From positions 395,340,119 to 395,404,118 of the forward strand of contig NC_053392.1 in assembly GCF_905171765.1 (NCBI RefSeq): DNA of 64,000 bases. Reading direction: 5' to 3'. This DNA comes from Bufo bufo (lineage: Eukaryota > Chordata > Amphibia > Anura > Bufonidae). The notes beneath the pieces were generated by a model. It did not search any database and was not told the DNA's origin. It saw only the letters and a program-made list of their open reading frames with translations. Below are positions 11,756 through 22,840 of the stretch, one piece after another; position 1 is the stretch's first letter, and each line of letters begins with the position of its first letter. The position numbers and the translations under genes were made by a program.

Positions 11756-11925
11756 ATAGAAGAGGCGGCACTCACCAGTGCTGATAAAAAAAGATCCTTT
11801 ATTCATCCAACTTAATATTCGGGCAGGAGCATACGGTGTCAGGGTATACGGAAAGGTTCGCGGCGACGGCCATTTCACGCTAGTTTGCGCCTCATCTGGC
11901 CAGACTGGTGAGTGCCGCCTCTTCT
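11756..11925 (-). mobile_element. Penelope-like terminal fragment with hammerhead-like core
   Basis: GAAGAGGCGGCACTCACCAGT near 11758 is matched in reverse complement by ACTGGTGAGTGCCGCCTCTTC near 11904, framing about 125 bp. Read on the minus strand the interior runs from a hammerhead-like core (see 11873-11898) to a TGAATAAAGGATC segment. This is the same order as in the intact PLE at 49.5-55.5 kb: ribozyme-like core, then a GAATAAA block. No coding sequence is attached. Confidence 0.5.
11873..11898 (-). ncRNA. Candidate hammerhead-ribozyme core
   Basis: Minus strand reads CAGATGAG, then GCGC, a 6-base loop, GCGT, then GAAA. This matches the hammerhead pattern CTGATGAG, stem II, GAAA with one change in the first box and a four-pair stem II. 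Stems I and III and the cleavage site are not resolved. Hammerheads are known in PLE termini, and the assignment here is inference. Confidence 0.4.
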
Positions 11926-13029
11926 TTTTCTTATTCTTATCTTGAATTGTTACTGTCTCTGAAGCTTGGGGCTGTGCACCACCGTATGTGTCTTAAAGGG
12001 ACACGTGTTTGAGGACCCGATGCATTTATCTGGGACACTCGGCAGTGCCGCTTGCATTTACTTTTTCTACTATTACCACATTCTTTTATTCTATCCTTTA
12101 CCCAGTGTGTTCATCTCTGAGCCAGATTCTATGAATTTAATGGCAAATTTAAAGTCACATTTTACACAGTTCCAACAATGAATACTAGCTTTCCAAATAA
12201 TATATAGCTTGTGTGAAAATGAACACAATATCTTAATTTTATAACCAGCACTGGCCTGTCTGTGGTATGAAATCTGTGTAGGGTAGCAGAGCTGGCAAAT
12301 TCTACATTATTGTGTGCAATGTATATAATGTCAGGCCTTGTTTTATTACCATTAGTGGTGGGGATTATGCTTTTAGGCCAGTGTATGAAGGTTTCTAGGA
12401 AAATGATGAAACGTAACTGGCAGCAGAAGCTCGCAGTCGCCTGCTTGAGTACGGATCCTCTTGGTTGGCTGGTGGGCCTTCTTGCAATGGAATACCAGTC
12501 TAAATAATCTGTCAAAGACATGTACGATGAAATCATAAACAAAAAGGCCCCATACGAAGCTCCAACCCCTTTATACCCTACCTAGAGATTTCTGTTACTG
12601 GAAATACGGGACAACAGTCCAAATTCTGCGCCACTGATTAAATGTTTTATATCAGTACTAAAGATGGATATGTTTTTTATGGGTTGTCTGTATTCTAGTT
12701 CAATAGACAACATAGGCAGCTTCCTAAACATGGATAACACCCAAATGCAATTTGTGTCAGGTATCCAAATCAGATGCCCCAGACTGTCCATTGGCAGAGG
12801 ATGGTGGGGAGCTCCATACTCCTTACAGAAGATTCGTACATTGTGGATATGTCAATGGCAAACCAGAGGCTCTGCAGCGGAGGTTGACACCCAGACTTCT
12901 GCTGCACATGTGCCGGTGGAGCCACACACGGTTTAGCCTAACTCATTGAGGCTAATCCGTGGTTTCTCTGTACACAATCTGTGACTATACTGAGCATCTG
13001 TACAGATTTTTTTTCTGGAACATGTGAAT
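11926..13029. other. No gene seen
   Basis: Unassigned DNA. Open frames at 12162-12542 (minus) and 12664-12936 (plus) have no domain and no supporting codon pattern. Confidence 0.5.
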
Positions 13030-13138
13030 AAGAATTTTAATTGTGGACCGAAACGTCGCTGTTTTTTGGTGAATAAACACACGCTTGATCCTGGAAGTGC
13101 CGCGGAGTTCGCTGTGCTGCCTGCCTTTTTGTCATTTT
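13030..13138 (+). mobile_element. Penelope-like 3' terminal fragment
   Basis: The segment GTGGACCGAAACGTCGCTG followed by GGTGAATAAACAC has the same order as the intact PLE terminus, which reads CTGAAACGTTGCTG then GGTGAATAAAA near 55450-55482. The upstream CTGANGA half of the hammerhead-like core is degenerate here. A GATA array follows directly. Confidence 0.5.
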
Positions 13139-13205
13139 TATCTATCTATCTATCTACCTAATTTCTATCTATGTATCTATCTCATATCTATCTCATATCT
13201 ATCTC

Positions 13206-13242
<37 letters not shown>

Positions 13243-13243
13243 A
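13139..13243. repeat. (TATC)n / GATA array
   Basis: TATC units with CATATC interruptions, immediately downstream of the PLE-type fragment. Confidence 0.95.
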
Positions 13244-14263
13244 TTATTTTATAATGTGCTATAATGTTGGTAGCAATATGTTCAGGGACCTCTCAGTAGT
13301 AGGTAAGGTAGCAGGACTTTAAACAGTGGTGGCCCGCGCAGAATAAGTGCCTGTTCCTTATTGCTACTGCACATCTGTCTTTCTTTCAGAATACATTTCG
13401 ATAATAGAATATTTCTCATAGATAGGCCTTGACAACTTAATGTCTGGGCTATATTCCTTAATTCCTGCAGCAGTGATGAGATTATATCCCTCATGTTCAG
13501 ATGGCTGATACTACAGCTGCTGTAATGCTCCTTACATACTCATCCACTACATAAGAGCTAATAGAGGGTAGTCTTCCCATTTAATCTCCCCCTGGTCCAT
13601 TTGTCACAAAGGAATGTGACACAAGGAACTGTAAAGAGTAAGATACAGTAGGATGCCATAGACAAATGGTATTTTGCACATAATCTGTTATAATGTGCAT
13701 TTTGCACATGGTTTGGAGGCAAGGTGACATGCAGGAGATATGTTCACGGCACATGGTACCGCCAGGCAGTTGTTATTCGATTGGGGTTTTTTTTTAGTCT
13801 AGAAGAAACCTGTCTCCCTTGCTGCAAATAATGTTAAATTTCAAGTCTATTCGAGCTGATTGCAGTTGTCAACTAAGTATACAGAGGATGAGCCATTTGC
13901 ACAAATTATCTGTTGGCATACATTAGGAATGCACTTGCTTAGCTTTATTTGCTAAATGACTCATATGTCATAACATATGGTACCAATCCTATGTAGTCTC
14001 TCGGGTAATTTCAGAACCCCTCCTAAATCCTAGTGCGTGTTGGCTTGTAGTCTGGGTGTTTTATCGGATGTAATTTATGACAAATGATTTCTTTGCATAT
14101 ATGGTGTTGACAAATATCCAATCAATATATTTCTCCAGGAAGGAAAATTGGGTGGCAGTGTGTATTATACTTTATATGTACAAATAGACCTTCTAGGAAC
14201 TTCATAGCCCATAACAGGAAATTATCTTCACAGGCTGGAAACAAATCCTTCTCTGTCCATCAA
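13244..14263. other. No gene seen
   Basis: Unassigned AT-rich DNA with no recognised repeat or domain. Confidence 0.55.
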
Positions 14264-14265
14264 CC

Positions 14266-14820
14266 TGCCCATAAGATGCACCTCGGATTTTTTTTTTTAT
14301 TAGATATCAGATCAGAACCCCAATCAAACCCTCAATATTAATCAGACACCCAAGGTTAATAAGACTCCCAATCAGACCTCAGATCCGACCCCCAATGTGA
14401 ATAAGACCTCAGACCAGACCCCATCAATGTGAATATGACCCCCAAACAGACCAGAGAAGACAAAAAAAAAGATCAACTTATCTCTCCTGCTCCGGATGCT
14501 GCCGCCGCTCCTGGGATCCAGCGGTCTTCCTGGTCTTTCATGCCGTGCTGTGCTCTGACCTGACGTCAAACAGCATGAGGTCACAGAGTGCGCCGATGTC
14601 TTCACGCTGTGCGCAGGTCACAGCCCTGTGTGTAGAGCCCTGCAGAAGAAGATTAGGAAGAAGTGAGCACAGAGCCTGAGGAGCACTGCATTAACCACTT
14701 CCAAGCCCTCCTGCAATAATGAGAGCTTCCATGATGGAAGCACTTATTAGTATTCACCCCATAAGATGAACTGACATTTCCCCCCCACTTTGGGAGGAAA
14801 AAAGTGCATCTTATAGGGCA
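14266..14820. mobile_element. MITE with TGCCC-ATAAGATGCA termini
   Basis: The left edge TGCCCATAAGATGCA and the right edge TGCATCTTATAGGGCA are inverted matches. An internal CCATAAGATGAACTG edge at 14758 suggests a second, partial end. Interior repeats of 'cagaccccaat' type phrases lie at 14310-14450. It is noncoding. Confidence 0.6.
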
Positions 14821-15111
14821 TAAAATACAGCATCTGTACTTATATACGCCGGAACTGGTGATATCAAAGGGGTTTTCTGGGAGTGTAACATTGATGACCT
14901 ATCCCTAGGATACTGTGCCACATAAATGGTTAGTACATACTTACCAACATTTGAGTTGGTAAAATCAGGTATATAAGCCCCAAAATGAAAATGCCCCGAA
15001 CCCATTGGAAACACCAAATTGTGAGCGGTGTTTGTGTTAGCCCCGCTCGTTTTTGCCCGGGGACAGTGCAAATTTGCCAGAACTGTCTCTAAAAATCAGG
15101 GACAGTCCTAA

Positions 15112-15418
15112 GTAGGGATAAGCAAATCGATTTAGGATGAAACATCCGAAGTCGATTCGCATAAAACTTCGTTCTAATACTGTACAGAGCAGGAGCTCCG
15201 TACAGTATTAGAATGTATTGGCTCAGATGAGCCAAAGTTATTGCTTCGCGAAGTCTCCAGGGACTTTGCGCAATAACTTCATAAATTAATTTGTACTGTA
15301 AAAAAACATTTCCACTTGGAACCGATCCCGAGTTCGGGAAATGTTGTTTTACAGTAAAAACTTTTATGTGAATCGACTTCGGATGTTTCATCTGAAGTTG
15401 ATTTTGCTCATTCCTAGT
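15112..15418. mobile_element. MITE of the TAGNGATGAGCGAA family, copy 1
   Basis: The left side AAGTAGGGATAAGCAAATCGA and the right side TTGCTCATTCCTAGT are inverted. Interior blocks pair over most of its length: CATCCGAAGTCGATTCGC with GAATCGACTTCGGATG, and TACTGTACAGAGCAGGAGCT with its reverse. Related copies at 21026, 46468 and 46938 have 8-bp target duplications, which points to hAT. Confidence 0.7.
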
Positions 15419-15437
15419 CCTGAAAAATCCAGGACAG

Positions 15438-15725
15438 TTGGCAGCTATGTTAGTATATAAAATGAGAATGCTCGGACTGGGAGAAAACATCTGTATGTGG
15501 GTAAGTAACTGGCTGAGGGATAGAAAACAGAGGGTGGTTATTAATGGTACACACTCAGATTGGGTCACTGTCACTAGTGGAGTACCTCAGCGGTCAGTAT
15601 TGGGCCCTATTCTCTTCAATATATTTATTAATGATCTTGTAGAAGGCTTGCACAGTAAAATATCAATTTTTGCAGGTAATACTAAACTGTGCAAAGTAAT
15701 TCACACCTTTGAGGTAAGAACTTAA
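15438..15725 (+). pseudogene. CR1-type LINE reverse-transcriptase fragment
   Basis: The frame reads through the middle of an RT domain: WVSNWLRDRKQRVVINGTHS, SGVPQ-SVLGPILFNIFINDL and then FAGNTKL. In active CR1-type enzymes the last box is FADDTKL. Both catalytic aspartates are replaced here (GN for DD), and GVPQG has become GVPQR. Upstream and downstream parts of the LINE are gone. It is a dead fragment adjoining a MITE. Confidence 0.75.
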
Positions 15726-16115
15726 CAGTTTTAAATATAATACTTGCCTTACAAAATTGACTGGGATATGAAACGCAAAAGGAGCATTGTTTTGTTTCTA
15801 TGGATGACACTAATAATGGTGTCACTGGGATTTCCTACTTACCGTACTTGGATGCTACAATGAAAATTGCCCAGTCACATACTAAAAACTCATACAATTT
15901 ACTTTTTAGGTTTGCCACAGTAACCTCATTGGTATTATATACCATTAAGCATGTTCTAATGCTATCACTATTGTGCTGTAGTCAATCCTATTACTAGTAG
16001 TATATGAAATGCTCAAATATGAAACAATAAGAACTTTTGCAATAAGGAAATGCACGTTTTGCACATACACTAGTATACCACCATAACATGCCAAAGTAGG
16101 TCAATTTTCCTATAT
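15726..16115. other. No gene seen
   Basis: AT-rich unassigned DNA. Confidence 0.55.
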
Positions 16116-16119
16116 CTTA

Positions 16120-16518
16120 AAAGGGTTACCCAAGACCTATAATGTCCCCCCTAATGCCCGGGCCCCTCATACGGGTTATACTTACCCCGCTCCCCGGCAA
16201 CCATGTCGCTCCTGATGCCCGCACGGCCGCCGCTGCATCTCCCCATCGCACTGATCAAAACATCCGGCAATGGGGGAGCAGCCAATAGCAGGCCGCAATG
16301 GGGATGAGCCTCCCTAGCATTGGGGGTGACGCCAAGAAGGCTCTTTCCCATCGTGACCTGCTATTGGCTGGCACCAACTGCTGCCCTTCCCCATCACCAT
16401 ATGTTTAGATCCGCGCGACAGGGAGATGCAGCCGTGTGGGCCTAAGGAGCGACAGGGGTTCTGGGTATGAGGGCGCTGGGCATTAGGGAGGGCATTTTAG
16501 GTCTTGCAGAGTCCCTTT
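16120..16518. mobile_element. GC-rich foldback MITE (about 400 bp)
   Basis: The left half (AAAGGGTTACCCAAGACCTA, then GCCCGGGCCCCTCATAC, then ATGTCGCTCCTGATG) is matched in inverted order by the right half (AGGAGCGACAGG, GTATGAGGGCGCTGGGCATTA, TAGGTCTTGCAGAGTCCCTTT). It has no coding capacity. Confidence 0.65.
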
Positions 16519-17028
16519 AAATGAGAGGTAGAAAATGGGAAAAGCATCACTTCAACCAGACCTGATTAGGAAGGGTGCCAGCAGCCAGAATCAGGATCTA
16601 ATCCCAAGGGGTTTATGCACCCACGTACAGACAGAAGTCAGTGATGTTTCAGTCCTATCACAGGGGCTTTTTTTTAAATCTTTTTTAAGTCAGTGGTAGG
16701 TATGGTAAGGTTGTTTTTCATATTGAATAACTGGATAGAATTTAACATGTTTGGATATAATCTGAAAGTCTTTACGCATTTTATATTGTATTCATTTATT
16801 AGAAATCGGATTAAAATCACTGATTTCAAGTGGATTGTCAAAGTACATCATAATAAATATCCCTTCAGTCAACCAAATGGATGCTGTTTATGTATTTTCT
16901 CAAGAGGCCTTCCAGTTATATGTAATCTAATAGGAATATGGAGAATGATATGGATATGTAATGCATCACGTCAGAATGTGATGCTGAAGATTATAGAACT
17001 TTGACTCTCAATAGCAAAATGGTCAATT
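16519..17028. other. No gene seen
   Basis: AT-rich DNA. An open frame at 16693-17004 (plus) has no domain and looks like chance. Confidence 0.5.
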
Positions 17029-17294
17029 TATATCTATCTATCTATCTATCCTATCTATATTATATCTATCTATCAAATCTATATTCTATCTGTCCTATCT
17101 ATATTCTATCTATCTATATTATATCTATCTATCCTATCTATATTCTATCTATCCTATCTATATGATATCTATCCTATCTATATTATATTATATCTATCTA
17201 TCTATCTATCTATCTATCTAGCTATCTATATTCAATCTATCTATCCATCTATATTCTATCTATCCTATCTATATTCTATCTATCCTATCTATAT

Positions 17295-17348
<54 letters not shown>

Positions 17349-17413
17349 CTATCTATCCTATCTATATTCTATCTATCCTATCTATATTATATCTATCTAT
17401 CCTATCTATATTA

Positions 17414-17445
<32 letters not shown>
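17029..17445. repeat. Large (TATC)n / GATA array
   Basis: More than 400 bp of TATC units mixed with a longer CTATCTATATTATATCTATC-type variant. It stops exactly at the TA flanking a Tc1 element and resumes after it. Confidence 0.95.
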
Positions 17446-17447
<2 letters not shown>

Positions 17448-18386
17448 CAGTACAGACCAAAAGTTTGGACACACCTTCTCATTCAAAGAGTTTTCTTTAT
17501 TTTCATGACTATGAAAATTGTAGATTCACACTAAAGGCATCAAAACTATGAATTAACACATGTGGAATTATATACATAACAAACAAGTGTGAAACAACTG
17601 AAAATATGTCATTTTCTATGTTCTTCAAAGTAGCCACCTTTTGCTTTGATTACTGCTTTGCACACTTTTGGCATTCTCTTGATGAGCTTCAAGAGGTAGT
17701 CCCCTGAAATGGTTTTCACTTCACAGGTGTGCCCTGTCAGGTTTAATAAGTGGGATTTCTTGCCTTATAAATGGGGTTGGGACCATCAGTTGCGTTGAGG
17801 AGAAGTCAGGTGGATACACAGCTGATAGTCCTACTGAATAGACTGTTAGAATTTGTATTATGGCAAGAAAAAAGCAGCTAAGTAAAGAAAAACGAGTGGC
17901 CATCATTACTTTAAGAAATGAAGGTCAGTCAGTCAGCCGAAAAATTGGGAAAACTTTGAAAGTAAGGGCTATTTGACCATGAAGGAGAGTGATGGGGTGC
18001 TCCGCCAGATGACCTGGCCTCCACAGTCACCGGACCTGAACCCAATCGAGATAGTTTGGGGTGAGCTGGACCGCAGAGTGAAGGCAAAAGGGCCAACAAG
18101 TGCTAAGCATCTCTGGGAACTCCTTCAAGACTGTTGGAAGACCATTTTAGGGGACTACCTCTTGAAGCTCATCAAGAGAATGCCAAGAGTGTGCAAAGCA
18201 GTAATCAAAGCAAAAGGTGGCTACTTTGAAGAACCTAGAATATTACATATTTTCAGTTGTTTCACACTTGTTTGTTATGTATATAATTCCACATGTGATA
18301 ATTCATAGTTTTGATGCCTTCATAGTCATGAAAATAAAGAAAACTCTTTGAATGAGAAGGTGTGTCCAAACTTTTGGTCTGTACTG
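17448..18386. mobile_element. Tc1-type transposon, internally deleted (939 bp)
   Basis: Inverted termini begin CAGTACAGACCAAAAG on the left and match the right end (cttttggtctgtactg). Both are flanked by TA (17446-17447 and 18387-18388), the Tc1/mariner target. The inverted match continues inward through ACACCTTCTCATTCAAAGAG and CTTTATTTTCATGACTATGA. It is inserted in the GATA array, which flanks it on both sides. Confidence 0.92.
17860..18308 (+). pseudogene. Tc1 transposase remnant (N- and C-terminal ends joined)
   Basis: An ATG at 17860 opens about 37 residues starting MARKKQLSKEKR, the beginning of the Tc1 DNA-binding domain. The sequence then stops at about 17971-17976. From about 17979 the C-terminal part follows: MTWPPQSPDLNPIEIVW, which carries the conserved final catalytic glutamate of the DDE triad (NPIE), then the tail KRMPRVCKAVIKAKGG. 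The second helix-turn-helix and the first two catalytic aspartates are missing, so roughly 200 residues were deleted. The copy can only move with an intact helper. Confidence 0.85.
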
Positions 18387-18388
18387 TA

Positions 18389-18436
18389 TATTCTATCTAT
18401 CTATCTATATTATATCTATCTATCCTATCTATATAA
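18389..18436. repeat. GATA array remnant between Tc1 and CR1
   Basis: TATC units continuing the array at 17029-17445, split from it by the Tc1 insertion. Confidence 0.9.
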
Positions 18437-20306
18437 GTTATAAGAACTTCTAAAGCGCAGGCAGAAGAAAAACTAGCTCAGTCTATGAAAAAAGGGGATA
18501 AGACATTCTTCAGATATATAAATGAAAAAAGGAAATTAAAACAAGGAATAACTAAATTAAAAACAAAGGACGGAAGGTATGTAGAAGAGAATAAAGGGCT
18601 AGCCGGCTGCCTTAATGAATACTTCTGTTCAGTTTTTACAAAAGAAAAAGGAGAAGGACCTCCACTAGAAAGGATGACTAATAAATCATTTGATGCATGT
18701 ATCTTTACAGAGGAAGATGTTCTAAGTTTGCTGTCTAAGGTGAAGACAAATAAGTCACAGGGGCCTGATGAGATACACCCAAAATTATTAAAAGAGCTTA
18801 GTGGTGAGCTGGCAAAACCGCTAACAGATTTATTTAACCAATCATTAGTAACAGGAGTCGTCCCGGAAGATTGGAAATTGGCAAATGTCGTGCCCATTCA
18901 CAAGAAAGGTAGTAGGGAGGAATCGAGCAACTATAGACCAGTGAGTCTGACATCAATAGTAGGCAAATTAATGGAAACCCTATTAAAGGATAGGATTGTG
19001 GAACATCTAAAATCCCATGGATTGCAAGATGAAAAACAACATGGGTTTACTTCAGGGAGATCATGTCAAACAAATCTTATAGATTTTTTTGACTGGGTGA
19101 CTAAAATAATAGACGGTGGAGGTGCAGTAGACATCGCATATCTAGATTTTAGTAAGGCTATTGACACTGTCCCACATAGAAGACTTATCAATAAACTGCA
19201 GTCATTGAGCATGGACTCCCATATTGTTGAGTGGATTAGGCAGTGGCTGAGTGACAGACAACAGAGGGTTGTAGTCAATGGAGAACATTCAAAACAAGGT
19301 CATGTTGCCAGTGGGGTTCCACAGGGATCTGTACTGGGACCAATTTTGTTTAATATCTTCATAAGTGATATTGCAAAAGGCCTCGATGGTAAGGTTTGTC
19401 TTTTTGCTGATGACACAAAGATATGTAACAGGGTTGATGTTCCTGGAGGGAAACGCCAAATGGAAAAGGATTTAGGAAAACTAGAAGAATGGTCAGAACT
19501 CTGGCAACTGAAATTTAATGTGGATAAGTGCAAGATAATGCACCTGGGGCGTAAAAACCCAAGGGCAGAATATAGAATATTTGACACAGTCCTGACCTCA
19601 GTATCTGAGGAAAGGGATTTAGGAGTAATTATTTCAGAAGACTTAAAGGTGGGAAGACAATGTAATAGAGCAGCACGAAATGCCAGCAGAATGCTTGGAT
19701 GTATAGGGAGAGGTATAAGCAGTAGAAAGAGGGAGGTGCTTATGCCGCTGTACAGAACACTGGTGAGACCTCACTTGGAGTATTGTGCGCAGTACTGGAG
19801 GCCATATCTCCAGAAGGATATAGACACTCTAGAGAGAGTTCAGAGAAGAGCTACTAAACTAGTACATGGATTGCAGGATAAAACTTACCAGGAAAGGTTA
19901 AAGGACCTTAACATGTATAGCTTGGAAGAAAGAAGAGACAGAGGGGATATGATAGAAACTTTTAAATACATAAAGGGAATCAACTCGGTAAAGGAGGAGA
20001 GCATGTTTAAAAGAAGAAAAACTACCACAAGAGGACACAGTTTTAAATTAGAGGGACAAAGGTTTAAAAGTAATATAAGGAAGTATTACTTTACTGAGAG
20101 AGTAGTGGATGCATGGAATAGCCTTCCTGCAGAAGTGGTAGCTGCAAATACAGTGAAGGGGTTTAAGCATGCATGGGATAGGCATAAGGCTATCCTTCAT
20201 ATAAGATAAGGGCCAGGGACTATTCATAGGATTCAATATATTGGGCAGACTAGATGGGCCAAATGGTTCTTATCTGCCGACACATTCTATGTTTCTATGT
20301 TTCTAT
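18437..20306 (+). mobile_element. 5'-truncated CR1-type LINE
   Basis: The copy begins mid-frame at about 18437 and ends with TGGGCAGACTAGATGGGCC, then ACATTCTATGTTTCTATG. CR1 elements end in short ATTCTATG-type repeats, which fits. GATA repeats lie on both sides, so it inserted into, or helped extend, that array. A shorter 3' copy of the same family, nearly identical by eye, lies at 42575-42832. Confidence 0.9.
18485..20209 (+). CDS. CR1-type LINE ORF2, C-terminal part, open frame (574 aa from first Met)
   Basis: This is the C-terminal part of a non-LTR polyprotein: reverse transcriptase plus thumb and C-terminal domain. The endonuclease is absent because the copy is 5' truncated. The frame is already open from about 18437, so the first methionine is not the native start. 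RT motifs in order: SQGPDEIHPKLLKEL (about residues 91-105), NVVPIHKKG and NYRPVSLTS (about 134-156), a QHGFTSGRSC block (about 185-194), motif A YLDFSKAIDTVPH (about 219-231), motif B SGVPQGSVLGP (about 274-284), and motif C FADDTKI (about 305-311) with both aspartates present. The C-terminal half has LVRPHLEYC and LERVQRRATKLVHGL, as in CR1. The usual FSKAFD reads FSKAID. No stop interrupts it, so the insertion is fairly young. It lacks a promoter and cannot move by itself. Confidence 0.88.
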   Translation: MKKGDKTFFRYINEKRKLKQGITKLKTKDGRYVEENKGLAGCLNEYFCSVFTKEKGEGPPLERMTNKSFDACIFTEEDVLSLLSKVKTNKSQGPDEIHPKLLKELSGELAKPLTDLFNQSLVTGVVPEDWKLANVVPIHKKGSREESSNYRPVSLTSIVGKLMETLLKDRIVEHLKSHGLQDEKQHGFTSGRSCQTNLIDFFDWVTKIIDGGGAVDIAYLDFSKAIDTVPHRRLINKLQSLSMDSHIVEWIRQWLSDRQQRVVVNGEHSKQGHVASGVPQGSVLGPILFNIFISDIAKGLDGKVCLFADDTKICNRVDVPGGKRQMEKDLGKLEEWSELWQLKFNVDKCKIMHLGRKNPRAEYRIFDTVLTSVSEERDLGVIISEDLKVGRQCNRAARNASRMLGCIGRGISSRKREVLMPLYRTLVRPHLEYCAQYWRPYLQKDIDTLERVQRRATKLVHGLQDKTYQERLKDLNMYSLEERRDRGDMIETFKYIKGINSVKEESMFKRRKTTTRGHSFKLEGQRFKSNIRKYYFTERVVDAWNSLPAEVVAANTVKGFKHAWDRHKAILHIR

Positions 20307-20513
20307 ATTCTATCTATCCTATCTATATTATATCTATCCTATCTATATTATATCTATCTATCTATATATCTATCTAGCTATCTATATTCAATCTATCTAT
20401 CCATCTATATTCTATCTATCCTATCTATATTCTATCTATCCTATCTAGATTCTATCTATCTATCTATCTATCCATCTATATTCTATCTATCTATCTATCT
20501 ATCCTATCTATAT

Positions 20514-20555
<42 letters not shown>

Positions 20556-20705
20556 CTATCTATATTCTATCTATCTATCTATCCATCTATCTATATTCTA
20601 TCTTTTTATCTCTCTATCTATATTCTTTCTATCTATCTATCTATCTCTCTATCTATATTCTATCTATCTATCTATATTCTATCTATCTATCTATCCTATC
20701 TATAT

Positions 20706-20739
<34 letters not shown>

Positions 20740-20775
20740 CATCTATATTCTATCTATCTATCTATCTTTCTATTT
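20307..20775. repeat. Large (TATC)n / GATA array
   Basis: About 470 bp of TATC units with CCTATC, CATC and ATTC variants, starting at the CR1 3' tail. Open frames of the YLSIYLSI type here are a by-product of the repeat. Confidence 0.95.
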
Positions 20776-21017
20776 AGCATGTAGTGGATAGATGATAGGT
20801 AAAAACTTGAACTCTACCCTCTAAAGGAACAACTTTTAGCAAATGAGGCAGGTTCATTGAAAAGGCTTTAGGCAGAAACCCTTCTGTCCTGTGTCGGGGG
20901 CCTGATTTGATCCTTGCTATGGGGCCCTTACTTCTCTATGTACTATTGTACTGGTCCTATTAGTAACATGTACAGAATGTTGAGGTGGATTTACACATAT
21001 CAATAATCGGACAGATT
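20776..21017. other. No gene seen
   Basis: Unassigned short spacer between the GATA array and a MITE. Confidence 0.5.
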
Positions 21018-21025
21018 ATCAGGAA

Positions 21026-21291
21026 CTAGGGATGAGCGAATCGACTTCAGTTGAAACATCTGAAGTCGATTCGCATAAAACTTTGTTTGAATACTGTAAG
21101 CGTATTAGAATGTATTGGCTCAGATGAGCTGAAGTTATTACTTTGCGAAGTCTTGCGAGACTTCGGGTAATAACTTCAAAAATGAATTTCTATTGTAAAA
21201 AAACATTTCCCAAACTCGGGTTTGGTTCCAAGCGCTCGCTCCATACAGTATTTAAACAAAGTATTATGTGAATCGACTTCGGATGAAACAT
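21026..21291. mobile_element. MITE of the TAGNGATGAGCGAA family, copy 2
   Basis: Starts CTAGGGATGAGCGAATCGA and ends GAATCGACTTCGGATG. Flanked by the 8-bp direct repeat ATCAGGAA at 21018-21025 and 21292-21299. The right terminus is shortened. Interior blocks resemble copy 1 at 15112-15418. Confidence 0.7.
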
Positions 21292-21299
21292 ATCAGGAA

Positions 21300-22838
21300 T
21301 GACTGTTCTTGTGAAAGCTCATTCCTGATAATCTGGCCATCTAAATGTGCCACCGATCATTCACTTGTTCATTCGGCGATCCTGTTGTTCATGCAGGCAC
21401 TCCAATCATCGTTCCTGAGCACCACATTGGCTGTCTAAACAGAGATCTGCTGCCCAGAAACAATGATTCTGTATGGGGACGAGGGATGGCTATAGTGATC
21501 CCTAATCCTCATACTGTGAAGGAAATTGCTGTATGTAAATGCAACAGTCTCCTTCACTGAAGGAGCAGCCGACTGTTGGAAAGGAGCGTTCCATCCTGAC
21601 AATTGACTGTTCCAACGGCCCCTGTAAACCCAGCCATAGAACATAAGAGATAAGAGCTGTTGTACGTCTATTCACAGCAGCATAACTTTCCACAGTAGAC
21701 AGATGAACTGATACACAGACTCAGTTATTACAACTATGTTTTTTATGTATTTTTTAGCAGTTTTAAAGAATACATGGTTCCCTTCCAAGGATGCAGCACA
21801 CAGAGTTTCTGATTTGATGAAAGAGAGACTGAGGACAGACAGACGTTCAAGACCCAGGACCCCTTTCTCTGATCAGTGTGGTTTTATTGTGCGGCAGAAG
21901 AAGATGGCATGTACTTGAACACCATGATTTGTTTTTATAACAATAGCCATCATATATACTTCTGAACGTGTTGCCATAAATTGTAACTTTTATTATTTGT
22001 AAGTCCTACAGACCTGTTTTATCATTTATAGTCACATTCAATAATAATAATAAAAAAAGAATACATGACGTATAAAATCAGTTGTTTACATGGAAAATTA
22101 AAAACTGTGTTACATTTGTCCAGAAGCTTGTGTGAAATAAAATGTCATTTAGTCTTCATACTTTAAAACATCTTTTGTTGTTCTACTGAAAAACAAATGT
22201 CAAACTGTCTAAACAGGACATGTCTACAGGGCCCAGTGTGGTACCTTCTATTAACGCCCTCCTTTTGGTGTACCATATAGTGCCCAAATAATTTGGTCAC
22301 AGAGTATACACATAACACTGCAATAAACTGCGCATATAACACTGACAGATAGCTGACAAAATAATGACTCAACCAATAGACTAGAGAATGTGGCGCTGCC
22401 TTTCCATAGGTTTGGCACCAACTGTGAGATTGAGGTTGCAAGTTCTTGGTGCACGGGCAATAAGGGCCAGTGGTGGCTGCCTTAGCAATGACAAGCATCA
22501 CCATACAATCACAGTCCTGACTAGTTAACCGTCGGATAGACATAACATGGGATATAGAAAAAATCTATCACAGACCATCACCACTAAAACATCGCTTTTA
22601 TTCTATATTTCAAAAATTCTCTATTTCAATGCCTTCAATGAATTTAGGGCTCATGTATCTTATGTTAGGGAAGAAGTATTCCTCTCTGTCCCTTTTTCTA
22701 ATGAAACCCTACCTAAAAACGGAATAGCAGCCCCAATGGTGATCCCGTGTCAGGAACCTCCTACTGACCCTGGACTGTCAGTGGTGATGGTCTGTGATAC
22801 AAGCATCACCATAAACTGCATACCCCTAAATATACATA
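21300..22838. other. No gene seen; possible old MITE near 21.35-21.62 kb
   Basis: The sequence flanking the previous MITE (paired AATCTGGCCATCTAAATG and TAAACCCAGCC-type edges) may be an older dispersed repeat. The rest is unassigned and the open frames have no domains. Confidence 0.4.
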
Positions 22839-22840
22839 TA

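Noticed and set aside
12162..12542. 126-residue minus-strand frame
   Set aside because: No recognisable domain, an overlapping open frame on the other strand, and no repeat-protein similarity.
16693..17004. 103-residue plus-strand frame in AT-rich DNA
   Set aside because: No start context, domain or splice signals. The length is within chance for a 64-kb window.
20241..20777. 178-residue frame rich in YLSIYLSI
   Set aside because: A translation of TATC repeats, not a protein.
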